Positions 21,039 through 29,784 are shown, counted from the stretch's first letter. The stretch: 64,000 nt of DNA from Rhodocyclaceae bacterium (GCA_016721505.1 JADKHX010000006.1:62001-126000); one strand, 5' to 3'. Made by a program: numbers and translations. The notes: generated by a model from the sequence alone, not told the origin.

Positions 21039-22003
21039 TCGACTCCGGTCGTGCAGGTCGAACATGTCCGCTGCGTTATAGCTACGGCGCAGCGGCCATT
21101 GCACATGCAACAACACAATCGACGCAAACGCTTTATGTGATTGGTGGCTTGTATGGAAATCTGCCAGCGCTGAAAACCGTGCTGACAATGCGTGAACAGG
21201 AAAACGATGCGCGCTTGTGCTTCAACGGCGATTTCAATTGGTTCAATGTGGATGACGATGGCTTTGTAGCCATTAACCAAACGGTATTGAGGCACGATGC
21301 GATTGTCGGCAATGTAGAAGCCGAATTTGCATCACCCGATGATGACGCAGGGTGTGGCTGTGCCTACCCGGAAAACGTCGATGCAGCGACCGTGACGCGA
21401 TCAAACCTCATCCACGCACGATTAAAAAAAACAGCAGCGCGCCATCCGGATTTGCTGTTGCTAATTGACGCGCTACCGATGCTCCGGCGCTACTGCATTG
21501 GTGACTTGCGCGTTGGTGTGGTGCACGGTGATGCAGATTCCTTGGCTGGTTGGCGATTCGATGCAAGCGCGTTAAATGATGCGTCGGACGAACCATGGCG
21601 AGCCGCCGCTTTTGCCAATGCTGATGTGGATATTTTCGCCAGCAGCCATACCTGTTTGCCAGCATTGCGCGTTTTTGCGGATGGAAACAAAGTCATTATC
21701 AACAACGGCGCAGCGGGCATGCCAAATTTTGCAGGCAGCAATTTTGGTGTGCTGACGCGCATCAGTACCAAGCCTTCACCTTTTCCAAGCTTGTATGGCT
21801 GCAAGCTACTCGGCGTGCATGTAGACGCCTTGGCTATTAACTATGACAAGGCGCAATGGACAAGCGATTTTCGAAACAATTGGCCCCCAGAATCCGCTGC
21901 GCACGTCTCATATTTCGAGCGAATTTCAAACGGCACCAACTACACTTTGCCAGTTGGTGCTGGCCGCACGCCGTTAAATCAGGGAGAAACACATGAACTC
22001 TAA
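21035..22003 (+). CDS. Metallophosphatase-like protein of the arsS cassette, altered active site
   Basis: A 322-residue protein that reads like a calcineurin-type phosphoesterase (LYVIGGLYGNLPALKTVL, CFNGDFNWF, IVGNVEAE, GVVHGD, IFASSHTCLPAL, IINNGAAGMPNF). The usual metal-binding motifs appear changed: GDxHGN reads GGLYGN, GNHE reads GNVE and GHTH reads SSHTC. It may therefore bind metals differently or be non-catalytic. Start ATG overlaps the stop of the symporter gene and its end overlaps the next start, showing tight coupling. The C-terminal tail (LPVGAGRTPLN) is encoded by a dispersed repeat. Family call is moderate; function unknown. Confidence 0.68.
   Translation: MIDSGRAGRTCPLRYSYGAAAIAHATTQSTQTLYVIGGLYGNLPALKTVLTMREQENDARLCFNGDFNWFNVDDDGFVAINQTVLRHDAIVGNVEAEFASPDDDAGCGCAYPENVDAATVTRSNLIHARLKKTAARHPDLLLLIDALPMLRRYCIGDLRVGVVHGDADSLAGWRFDASALNDASDEPWRAAAFANADVDIFASSHTCLPALRVFADGNKVIINNGAAGMPNFAGSNFGVLTRISTKPSPFPSLYGCKLLGVHVDALAINYDKAQWTSDFRNNWPPESAAHVSYFERISNGTNYTLPVGAGRTPLNQGETHEL
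21951..21974 (+). repeat. Dispersed repeat, short form, coding
   Basis: CAGTTGGTGCTG followed by GCCGCACGCCGT at the 3' end of the metallophosphatase-like gene, read in frame as VGAGRTP. Confidence 0.8.
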
Positions 22004-24134
22004 ACGCGCCTTCATTTTCGGTGTCATCGTGGCATTTATCGTCGCGTTTTTCGCCTTCGATTTAACGCAGTATCTCAGCTTGAGCTTCCTCAAAAGTCAG
22101 CAAGATTCTGTTGCCGCTTTGGTCAGCTCACAGCCATTACTCAGCGCCGGAGTTTTCTTCGCTATCTATGTGTTGGTGACCGCATTGTCACTACCGGGTG
22201 CGGCAATCATGACGCTCGCAGCGGGCGCCATATTCGGCCTGCTATGGGGTGTGGTGTTGGTCTCGTTTGCATCGAGCCTCGGCGCAACCTTAGCATTTTG
22301 GATGTCCAGATTTTTATTGCGTGACTGGGTGCAAGCGCGCTTTGGTGATCGCCTCAAAGCCATTAACGATGGCGTTCGCAGCGAAGGTGGTTTCTACCTT
22401 TTCACCTTGCGACTAGTGCCCGCCTTCCCGTTTTTCGTCATCAATTTGGTGATGGGTTTAACACCCCTGCCAAGCTGGACTTTTTATTGGGTCAGCCAAC
22501 TCGGCATGTTGGCCGGCACGGTAGTTTTTGTGAATGCCGGCACACAGCTTGCGCACATCGAATCGCTGTCCGGCATCCTGTCGCCTGCGCTGATATTTTC
22601 ATTTGTGCTACTCGGCATTTTTCCTCTAATCGCCAAGCGCATTGTCGATATTGTTAAGTCGCAAAAAGTCTACGCCGGGTGGAATCGCCCGAAAACCTTT
22701 GATCGCAATTTAATTGTCATCGGTGGTGGCTCGGCCGGGTTGGTCACTTCCTACATCGCTGCAGCAGTGAAAGCCAAAGTCACCCTGGTTGAAAAACACA
22801 AGCTCGGCGGTGATTGTTTGAACACCGGCTGCGTGCCATCCAAAGCGATTATTCGTTCAGCCAAATTGCTTTCGCACATGCAGCGCTCGAAAGAATTCGG
22901 TATCCGTTCGGCGACTGCCGAGTTCGATTTTGCTGATGTCATGGAGCGTGTGCAGCGCGTAGTCAAAGAAATTGAGCCGCATGATTCAGTCACGCGTTAC
23001 ACCGAGCTTGGCGTTGATGTGGTCGAGGGCAGCGCCAAGATTGTTTCGCCATGGGAAGTTGAAATCACCGACGCCAAAGGTGTGCGTCGATTGACCACCC
23101 GCAGCATCGTCATTGCGGCTGGCGCACGGCCATTTGTGCCGCCGATTCCCGGCCTTGCCGAGCTGGGTTACTTGACCTCCGACAACGTCTGGGAGCTACG
23201 CACTTTGCCCAAACGGCTGGTAGTGCTCGGTGGTGGGCCGATAGGCTGTGAATTAACCCAAGCTTTCGCCCGCCTCGGCGCGCAAGTCACGCAAGTCGAA
23301 ATGCTGCCGCGTCTGATGATTCGTGAAGACCCCGAAGTCTCGAGCTTGGTCGCGCAGGGATTTGCCAAGGAAGGCATCAGCGTTTTGCTGGAGCACAAAG
23401 CCAGCGCTTGCGTGATGGAGGATGGACAAAAAATCATGCTTGCCGACCATCACGGCACGCAAGTCAAAATTCCCTACGACGCCGTTTTGGTTGCCGTCGG
23501 GCGAGTGGCGAATTTGACCGGCTACGGGCTTGAAGAACTCGGTATCACAGCGCAACGCACAGTAGAAACCAACGATTTTTTGCAAACCAAATACCCGAAC
23601 ATATACGCCGCAGGAGATGTCGCGGGTCCCTTTCAATTCACTCACACGGCAGCGCATCAAGCGTGGTACGCGGCGGTCAACGCGTTGTTCGACCCGTTCA
23701 AGAAATTTCGCACCGATTATTCGGTGATTCCCTGGGCCACGTTTACCGAACCAGAAGTCGCCCGCGTTGGACTCAATGAAACCGATGCCAAAGCAGCGGG
23801 AATCGCCTACGAAGTGACGCATTACGGCATTGACGATTTGGACAGAGCGATAGCCGACGGCGAAGCACACGGCTTTGTCAAGGTATTGACTGCGCCGGGT
23901 AAAGACAAAATTCTGGGCGTGACCATTGTCGGCGAACACGCAGGCGATTTAATCGCTGAATATATTTTGGCTATGCGCCACGGCATAGGTCTGAACAAAA
24001 TGCTTGGCACCATCCATATCTATCCAACGCTGGCAGAAGCCAACAAATATGCCGCCGGGGTATGGAAAAAAGCCCACGCGCCGGAACATTTGTTGGCTTG
24101 GGTCGAGAAATTCCATGCATGGCAGCGCGGATAA
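21993..24134 (+). CDS. VTT (TVP38/DedA-like) - FAD pyridine nucleotide-disulfide oxidoreductase fusion
   Basis: A 713-residue two-part protein. Residues 1-220 form a membrane VTT/SNARE-associated domain (LPGAAIMTLAAGAIFG, RLVPAFPFFVINLVMGLT). Residues 230-713 are a mercuric-reductase/dihydrolipoamide-dehydrogenase-like enzyme with FAD motif VIGGGSAGLVTSY, redox pair GGDCLNTGCVPSK near residues 275-280, NAD motif VVLGGGPIGCE, YAAGDVAGPFQFTH and the dimerisation domain with IHIYPTLAEA. The normal active-site His-Pro-Thr region is present. The domain fusion is a known architecture in Proteobacteria. The start overlaps the end of the preceding gene. Likely an electron-transfer step at the membrane; substrate unknown. 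Confidence 0.9.
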   Translation: MNSKRAFIFGVIVAFIVAFFAFDLTQYLSLSFLKSQQDSVAALVSSQPLLSAGVFFAIYVLVTALSLPGAAIMTLAAGAIFGLLWGVVLVSFASSLGATLAFWMSRFLLRDWVQARFGDRLKAINDGVRSEGGFYLFTLRLVPAFPFFVINLVMGLTPLPSWTFYWVSQLGMLAGTVVFVNAGTQLAHIESLSGILSPALIFSFVLLGIFPLIAKRIVDIVKSQKVYAGWNRPKTFDRNLIVIGGGSAGLVTSYIAAAVKAKVTLVEKHKLGGDCLNTGCVPSKAIIRSAKLLSHMQRSKEFGIRSATAEFDFADVMERVQRVVKEIEPHDSVTRYTELGVDVVEGSAKIVSPWEVEITDAKGVRRLTTRSIVIAAGARPFVPPIPGLAELGYLTSDNVWELRTLPKRLVVLGGGPIGCELTQAFARLGAQVTQVEMLPRLMIREDPEVSSLVAQGFAKEGISVLLEHKASACVMEDGQKIMLADHHGTQVKIPYDAVLVAVGRVANLTGYGLEELGITAQRTVETNDFLQTKYPNIYAAGDVAGPFQFTHTAAHQAWYAAVNALFDPFKKFRTDYSVIPWATFTEPEVARVGLNETDAKAAGIAYEVTHYGIDDLDRAIADGEAHGFVKVLTAPGKDKILGVTIVGEHAGDLIAEYILAMRHGIGLNKMLGTIHIYPTLAEANKYAAGVWKKAHAPEHLLAWVEKFHAWQRG

Positions 24135-24154
24135 GTGATACACAATTTTTGCCG

Positions 24155-24856
24155 ATGAACGCAGTCCGTATTTCCATCGTGATGCCAGTGTTGAACGAGG
24201 CACCGACGATAATCGCCAGCTTGGAAGCCCTGCAAGATGCGCGTCACCGCGGCGTTGAAGTGATTGTGGTTGATGGTGGCAGCGAGGATGCGACGGTGGA
24301 GTTGGCACAAGCTTTGGCCGACCAAGTTTTAATCGCACCGCGTGGTCGCGCCAGCCAAATGAATGCCGGTGCAGTTGCGGCGCACGGCACCGTCTTGTGG
24401 TTTGTGCATGCCGACACACGGGTCACGGTAGAGCACGAGCAGAAAATTTTGTGGGCCACAGCGCACGCGTGGGGCGGGCGATGGGGGCGGTTCGATGTAC
24501 GAATCGACAGCCGGAATCGCCTGCTGGCTCTGGTGTCAAAGGCAATCAATATTCGCTCGCGCTGGAGCGGAATTGCTACCGGTGATCAAGCGATTTTTGT
24601 TTCGCGAATTTTGTTTGAGCGTGTCGGTGGCTTTCCGGATTTGCCATTGATGGAAGACGTGGCATTGTCCAAGCGCTTGAAGTGCATCGCGTCGCCAGCA
24701 TGCTTCCGCGAAACGGTGCTGACCTCGGCAAGACGCTGGGAAAAGCATGGTTTATGGCGCACTATCTTTTTAATGTGGAGCTTGCGCGCGGCGTATTTCA
24801 TGGGTGTATCGCCACATTTTTTGGCCCGCCAATACGGATACCTGCCGCGTGACTAG
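24155..24856 (+). CDS. Glycosyltransferase, rSAM/selenodomain-associated type 2 (TIGR04283)
   Basis: A 233-residue GT-A fold glycosyltransferase family 2-like protein: ISIVMPVLNEAPTI at the N-terminus, VIVVDGGSEDATVE (nucleotide-sugar site), GRASQMNAGA, VLWFVHADTRV (DxD-equivalent HAD), GDQAIFVSR and GGFPDLPLMEDV. This pattern and the neighbouring type 1 transferase define the pair that co-occurs with radical SAM/Cys-rich proteins. The frame is open upstream into the fusion gene (ATG 24062 and 24119); ATG 24155 begins right at the domain. Its stop overlaps the GTG start of the next gene. Acceptor and donor are unknown; an arsenosugar step is inferred from context. Confidence 0.88.
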   Translation: MNAVRISIVMPVLNEAPTIIASLEALQDARHRGVEVIVVDGGSEDATVELAQALADQVLIAPRGRASQMNAGAVAAHGTVLWFVHADTRVTVEHEQKILWATAHAWGGRWGRFDVRIDSRNRLLALVSKAINIRSRWSGIATGDQAIFVSRILFERVGGFPDLPLMEDVALSKRLKCIASPACFRETVLTSARRWEKHGLWRTIFLMWSLRAAYFMGVSPHFLARQYGYLPRD

Positions 24857-25490
24857 CATCGCAATTTTTGCCAAAGCTCCGTTGCACGGCTACGCCAAAA
24901 CCCGATTGATACCGACATTGGGTGCGGCAGGCGCAGCAAGATTGCAGCGCGAAATGACACTACGCGCATTGCAAGTCGCGCACGACGCTGGCATCGGTGA
25001 TGTCACATTGTGGTGTGCGCCCGATTCCAAACAACGCTTCTTTCGCGCCTTGATGAAATCACAAGCAAACACCCAAGGCTTGGGTTTTCGTAAGCAAGTC
25101 GACGGTGATCTGGGCGAACGGATGGCCGCCAGTTTCGCCAATACGCAGGGCGCCATGTTGCTCATCGGCACTGATTGCCCGGTAATGCACCCAACACACC
25201 TGCAGCAGGCGGCAAAGGCACTCGCAGAAGGCGACGATGCCGTGTTCATTCCGGCAGAAGACGGCGGATACGTGTTGGTCGGTTTAGCTCGCCCGATACC
25301 AGAAATTTTTCGCGAAATCGCATGGGGCAGCGCTCAAGTGATGGCGCAAACGCGAGAACGCCTGACGCAACTAAATCTGCAATGGTGCGAATTGGAAACG
25401 CTGTGGGATGTCGATCTGCCCTCCGACGTGATGCGCTGGCGGGAAATGCAGCGTGTCGAAACAGCTTCGGCGGCGCGAACTGACGAGTAG
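24849..25490 (+). CDS. Glycosyltransferase-like, rSAM/selenodomain-associated type 1 (TIGR04282)
   Basis: A 213-residue CofC/MobA-like nucleotidyl-/glycosyltransferase (DUF2064). Characteristic segments are IAIFAKAPLHGYAKTRLIPTLG at the N-terminus, VDGDLGERMAASF, LLIGTDCPVMHP, DAVFIPAEDGGYVLVGLARP and WDVDLPSDVMRW. GTG 24849 is preferred: it overlaps the upstream stop and puts the conserved N-terminus first. It is the last gene of the cassette; a dispersed repeat follows 11 bases after the stop and the CRISPR array begins 123 bases further on. Confidence 0.88.
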   Translation: MTSIAIFAKAPLHGYAKTRLIPTLGAAGAARLQREMTLRALQVAHDAGIGDVTLWCAPDSKQRFFRALMKSQANTQGLGFRKQVDGDLGERMAASFANTQGAMLLIGTDCPVMHPTHLQQAAKALAEGDDAVFIPAEDGGYVLVGLARPIPEIFREIAWGSAQVMAQTRERLTQLNLQWCELETLWDVDLPSDVMRWREMQRVETASAARTDE

Positions 25491-25501
25491 CTTAGGTGTG
25501 T

Positions 25502-25525
25502 CAGTTGGTGCTGGTGACACGCCGT
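25502..25525 (+). repeat. Dispersed repeat, short form
   Basis: CAGTTGGTGCTG followed by GTGACACGCCGT, the consensus copy, between the last arsS-cassette gene and the CRISPR array. Confidence 0.85.
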
Positions 25526-25613
25526 CGTTGAGCATCTGTTGCTTCATAGCTCGAAACGCACTTGCGATCTGTTTGACTAGCTGCCGAACTGTCGGTCGGC
25601 CATTCCATTTTCC

Positions 25614-27116
25614 GTTTCAATCCTCGCGTGGCGCTTGCGCGCCGCGCGTTCACCAAATTACTTGGCTTGACCGCGCATGTATTTGTTTCAATCCTCGCGC
25701 CGCGCGTCTAGCCACCTCCACCGCGTCCAGCACCTGATCGTAGTTTCAATCCTCACGCGGCGCGCGTCTCCGTTAGGCACGTCCGCGCCGGTTTATGGTA
25801 CTGGGTTTCAATCCTCGCGCGTCGCTCGGCACGAAAACCTTCGGTCAGCACACTCAGCTGTTTCAATCCTCGCGCCGCGCGTCGGTCACACCACCAACGC
25901 CAAGGCCAACGGCGTCTGGTTTCAATTCTCGCGCGGCGCGCGTCTCCAATGATCCAGTACCTAAAAGACCTATGGCTAGTTTCAATCCTCGCGCGCCGCG
26001 CGTCCACATCAAAGGCGGTTACTCAATTCTGTTCAGATGTTTCAATCCTCGCGCCGCGCGTCGCGGCGACGCACCAGATGTTGAGGTGCTTTGTCTTGTT
26101 TCAATCCTCGCGCGGCGCTTGCGCCACGCAGCTGGCCGTGGTTTCAATCCTCGCGCGGCGCACGCGCCTCGACCAACTCTGATTCAGTTTGATCCGCGGC
26201 GTTTCAATCCTCGCGCGGCGCTTGCGCGCCGCGCGTCACCGATTTGGCCAACTTCAAAGCGCATTACGCCGCGTTTCAATCCTCGCGCGGCGCTTGCGCC
26301 GCGCGTCCGCTGTGTGATACCAGCCCGCGTTACTTGCTGGGTTTTCAATCCTCGCGCGGCGCTTGCGCGCCGCGCGTCTGTGCGTGGCGATGGTTTCGGC
26401 CACGGTGGCGGCGTTTCAATCCTCGCGCGGCGCTTGCGCGCGCGTCACCCCGGGCGTTTTCCAGGACTCCAACGGTGTTTCAATCCTCGCGCGGCGCTTG
26501 CGCGCGCGCGCCTCCGGTGCTGCGCCGACACTCGCGCCGCCGGTATCGCCGGTTTCAATCCTCGCGCGGCGCTTGCGCCGCTCGCGCCCTTCGCGGCACG
26601 CCCCCAGTAATGGTTATTGGTTTCAATCCTCGCGCGGCGCTTGCGCGCCGCGCGTCCGAAACGCCCCCCGTTTCAATCCTCGCGCCGCGGCGCTCCATTG
26701 CCCTGTCGCGCGTTACCGTTTCAATCCTCGGCGGCGCTTGCGCGCCGCGCGCATTTTTAGGCGTCCGGTTTTCTTGGCGTCGTTTCCAATCCTCGCGCGG
26801 CGCTTGCGCGCCGCGCGTCATGGCTCGAAAAGCTGGTAGAGTTTCCACCTCGGCGGCGCTTGCGCGCCATCAAAAACGCGACGGGTCATGTTTCAATCCT
26901 CGCGGCGCTTGCGCGCCGCGCGTCGCCGCGCTGAGGCACCGTTTCATCAGTTTCAATCCTCGCGCGGCGCTTGCGCCGCCGCGATCTCCGAACTCGCTGC
27001 CCTGAGTTTCACTCGCCGGCGCTGCGCGCGTCATCCGAGACTGGAACGGTTCCTCGCGCTATCGGTCATCCATGCGGTTTCAATCCTCGCGCGATGCGCT
27101 TGCGCCGCCGCGCGTC
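25614..27116 (-). CRISPR. Type I-C CRISPR array, 25 repeats, irregular
   Basis: Twenty-five repeat copies start (plus-strand reading) with GTTTCAATCC; on the transcribed minus strand each ends GGATTGAAAC. The full repeat is about 37 bases with a 10-bp GC stem (CGCGCGGCGC / GCGCCGCGCG) around a TTGC loop. Starts are at 25614, 25685, 25743, 25805, 25860, 25919, 25979, 26039, 26098, 26141, 26201, 26273, 26341, 26413, 26477, 26552, 26620, 26670, 26718, 26782, 26841, 26890, 26950, 27006 and 27077. Complete spacers are 34-36 bases. Seven copies near the distal end (25685-26062) lack the apical part of the hairpin and are 19-26 bases long; several leader-side units are shortened or mutated. The leader end is the cas2 side. 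Confidence 0.95.
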
Positions 27117-27292
27117 AGATCGCGCAACTACTTGACCTGCAAAGCAAAATTTCACGTTTTGCGCGGAACGTTTTATAGCGGCAACATTTACGACGTTCAG
27201 TCATCTTACCGATTCAGCGCACAGTAGCAAAATCAATGAGTAAGCTATTGCGCGAACCTGCCGCATTTTCCGCGTTGCTTCCAGTTCGCGCG
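27117..27292 (-). promoter_or_regulatory. Probable CRISPR leader
   Basis: The 176 bases between the first repeat and the cas2 stop carry no gene and are more AT-rich than the array. Position and orientation match a type I-C leader that would drive array transcription and host spacer insertion. No individual promoter element is claimed. Confidence 0.6.
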
Positions 27293-27583
27293 TCATAGCA
27301 CTAGTGGCCCATCAAAATCGACTGCCTTGAATTTTCCATGCTCACGCACGTGCGTCTCAACCGGCTCGGTTACTCGATAAAAACGCAGACAGTCCTTTTC
27401 CAAATCAATCTCTGCCAACAACCGGCGCTCCAATTCATCATATTGCATCGCGCTGACGTTGCATTCAAACACGGATTTTTGTACGCGTTGCCCCGTGCTT
27501 TCGCAGATTTTCGCCACACGGCGCAATCGCTTTCGACCGGCACTAAGTTCAGTGGAAACGTCATAACTGACAACGATCAACAT
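27293..27583 (-). CDS. cas2: CRISPR-associated endonuclease Cas2
   Basis: Structural partner of Cas1 in spacer integration. The 96-residue ferredoxin-fold protein begins MLIVVSYDVST (catalytic-type Asp at residue 8), continues RLRRVAKICESTGQRVQKSVFEC and DCLRFYRV, matching the I-C Cas2 family in length and pattern. It follows cas1 with almost no gap, and is one of the few undamaged genes of the locus. Confidence 0.96.
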   Translation of the reverse strand: MLIVVSYDVSTELSAGRKRLRRVAKICESTGQRVQKSVFECNVSAMQYDELERRLLAEIDLEKDCLRFYRVTEPVETHVREHGKFKAVDFDGPLVL

Positions 27584-27585
27584 GG

Positions 27586-28630
27586 CTATTTTGGGCAGAA
27601 CGGCAGATAAGTTTCGATGTCGCTACGCACGGCGCGCGCGAGTAAGCGCGCTTGGATAAATGGCGCCAGACCGAGAGCCACACTAGTTTCTAGCAATGGG
27701 TGGGTGAGTTCGTCTTGCTTTCGTTCTTGATACGCAACAACAACAATTTTCCTTGCGTCGGCTTTTAGCATTACCGCACCACCGGCGTGATCGTCAAAGT
27801 CACCAGCATTGATTTGTTTGCGGTTGATCAACGTGATTGCGAGACGGTCAGCAAGGAGCGGGCGGAATTCTTCCATCAGATCTAGCGCTAGCGCCGCACG
27901 ACCTGGGCGCACTGCATGCAGAAACCCGAACTGCGGATCAAGCCCCACACTTTCAATAGCTGATCGCACATCGTTCATGAGCATGGAATAAAAAAAAGAA
28001 AGTAGTGCGTTCATCCTATCGAGCGGCGGTCTTCGCGTGCGACCGCTCATCGTAAATGCCTCTCTAGCGTCTTCGCGAATCATAAATTTGAGCACCGCAA
28101 AATAGCGTTTGGCTGAATCGCCTTCAATGCCGCGAACTGAATCAAGATCTGTGGCGTGTTCAAGACGCGACAGCGCGCGACCGAGTTCATCGGCGGTGGC
28201 GGTTAAGGCCGCACTGTCGTCTTCGCGACTGCTGTCGCGTGCACCACGCTGCAAAACTTGACGGCAATTTCTAATTTTCCCGGCGATAAAAGCGCGTGCC
28301 GTGATGAGCGGAAAATTTTGGCTATCTGCCACATCAGACAATCGTTTGTGCTGGTCTTGCCGCAACAAAACGTTGCCTGATATTGGGCCTTCCAGCCGCG
28401 CTTTGAAACGACCATTGCTATCGAGTAACACTAGCGATTTGCCGTCACCAGCGAGCCGATGCATCAAAATGGGCGACACCATCACATGCCCAAAGCAGAC
28501 GACTGACGACAGATGATGAAGCGGCACACGCAACTTTGTTTCGCTCTCGACTTCAACGCGCAGCGTGTCGTTGTCGAGATGCAAATAGCTATCGGGCAGC
28601 GTGACGTAAAGGGTGTTTAGTAGTTTGCAT
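27586..28630 (-). CDS. cas1: CRISPR-associated Cas1 integrase, disrupted start
   Basis: Metal-dependent integrase for spacer acquisition. The main frame (ending 27586) runs from LHLDNDTLRVEVE to the C-terminus and contains RLAGDGKSLVLLD, the catalytic-region segments FAVLKFMIREDAREAFTMSGRTRRPPLDR, LDPQFGFLHAVRPGRAALALDLMEEFRP and the I-C tail. The family N-terminus (LLNTLYVTLPDSYLHL) is also present but joins the only nearby ATG (28630) out of frame: one surplus A in the AAA run at 28624-28626 breaks it. Corrected length is about 347 residues, normal for type I-C. Without correction only a TTG at 28584 could start it. Coordinates here cover the presumed original gene. Confidence 0.88.
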
Positions 28631-28640
28631 GGCTAATTCG

Positions 28641-28664
28641 ACGGCGTGTTACCAGCACCAACTG
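28641..28664 (-). repeat. Dispersed repeat, short form
   Basis: Minus-strand copy (ACGGCGTGTTACC then AGCACCAACTG on the plus strand) in the gap between cas4 and cas1, 11 bases ahead of the cas1 start. Confidence 0.8.
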
Positions 28665-28699
28665 AGCTTATATCGACTTGGCTTAGACATATTTCGGAT

Positions 28700-29327
28700 T
28701 CAAACCAATGGATCAAATAAATGGCTTTGCGCGTTGGCAAACGCCGGCGTTTTTGTCACGCTCGGCTGGCATAACTCGACGAGCGAACACTGCTTGCATC
28801 GCGCGTCATTCACCGGCGGCGGCACTTCCCGATTTTCGATTTGTGCCCGCACTGCCGCAGTTGCGGTAACGACGCGTTGCCGTAGTTCAGCGTTGAAGGC
28901 GACCACGCGGCGACGCTTTGACGTGGCGTAAAAAAGTGCGCCGGCGGGAACCGCGCGCCGCAACATTTCCTCTAAACACATCGCCTGTGCTGCAACTTGC
29001 AAATCATCGCACGCCGCAATCCAGGGCGCTTTGGCGCGACTGCCGTGTTTGTATTCGACCGGATAAGGCGTGCCGTCTGCCTCGAACTCCACCACGTCGG
29101 CCTTGCCAATCAAGCCAAGCGCATCATTCCAAATAGGCAAGGCGCGCTCTACACGAATACCCGCACGAATTTCGACACCGGGCTGATCAACCAATTTGTG
29201 CACCGCTTGCCCACGTTGCGTGTGCAAGTTGTCAGCGAACACTTGCTCGACATGAATCAGCGCACACTGGCGGCAATAGCACCTTGTGTTGGAGGGCGGA
29301 GATTGGGATGGGTTCGGCGGGTTCCAT
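28700..29327 (-). CDS. cas4: CRISPR-associated Cas4 nuclease, frameshifted N-terminus
   Basis: RecB-like nuclease with an iron-sulfur cluster that selects and trims prespacers. The downstream frame shows VFADNLHTQRG, GKADVVEFE, YPVEYKHGS (catalytic E-x-K) and the C-terminal Cys cluster CKQCSLVELC. The N-terminus MEPAEPIPISALQH begins at ATG 29327 in another frame; between about 29288 and 29266 the expected YCxRQCALIH motif appears as YCRQCALIH in the downstream frame, so bases have been lost and the frame shifted there. Corrected length is about 209 residues, normal for I-C Cas4. As read, only 180 residues from 29242 are translatable, lacking the first cluster Cys. Confidence 0.85.
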
Positions 29328-29340
29328 CACAGCCAAGCAA

Positions 29341-29576
29341 TCAGTTCAGCAATCGATGAAGGAGATCATCTCGCTCAATATTGTGATGCGCAGCAACTGC
29401 ACCAAGAATCGATGCCAATGTGCCTATTCGCAGCGGGTCGTGAAGCGGAACGGTAACGTGATGCTCGCCGCCTTGATGACTGGTCAATCGAACGTGACTG
29501 CCATGTTGCCGATCAATTGTGTATCCAAGTTTCGTCATTGTCGAATCAGCATCGCCCCCGACAAATCACGCGGCAA
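29341..29576 (-). CDS. hicA: HicA-like mRNA interferase toxin, frameshifted N-terminus
   Basis: Small double-stranded-RNA-binding-fold toxin that cleaves mRNA. The C-terminal frame reads TKLGYTIDRQHGSHVRLTS with the catalytic-type His in GSHVRL, then VPLHDPLRIGTLASIL and the helix HHNIERDDLLHRLL. The expected N-terminus (LPRDLSGAMLIRQ) lies directly upstream but one base out of frame near 29538; the restored protein would be 78 residues, typical for HicA. Its start would overlap the hicB stop. It sits between cas7 and cas4, inside the cas operon. Confidence 0.78.
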
Positions 29577-29782
29577 TCTCATCCGCCACGCCTCTTCCCG
29601 CGTTATGGAGACGAATAATGCTGGGCTTTTTGTCGTCGTCAAAGTGGCACTGCACAGCCTCGCGCACGTTGGCGGTGCAACCCGCCATATCGTCCCGCCT
29701 CTGTATAAATATCTTGCCCAACACCGCGCGCGGTAAAGCCGCCTTCGGGCGCTTCTTCAACGATGAAATGAATTTCGCTCAT
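29566..29782 (-). CDS. hicB: HicB-like antitoxin, frameshifted
   Basis: Partial RNase-H-fold antitoxin of the short HicB-like type. From ATG 29782, three bases after the cas7 stop, it reads MSEIHFIVEEAPEGGFTARG and VGQDIYTEA; the continuation DDMAGCTANVREAVQCHF, then DDDKKPSIIRLHN, is in another frame because of a surplus G in GCGGGAC (around 29694). Restored length is 71 residues. It matches the family often found as the partner immediately upstream of HicA/YcfA. As it stands, no functional antitoxin would be made unless this is a sequencing error or frameshifting occurs. Confidence 0.78.
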
Positions 29783-29784
29783 GA

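Noticed and set aside
18605..25490. In-frame TGA as selenocysteine in the rSAM/selenodomain-type cassette
   Set aside because: All six genes are continuous to normal stops; no in-frame TGA with a plausible downstream hairpin was found.
25677..27178. Several overlapping open frames of up to 271 residues across the array, rich in FNPRAALARRAS
   Set aside because: They are translations of CRISPR repeats and spacers; the periodic peptide simply mirrors the repeat.
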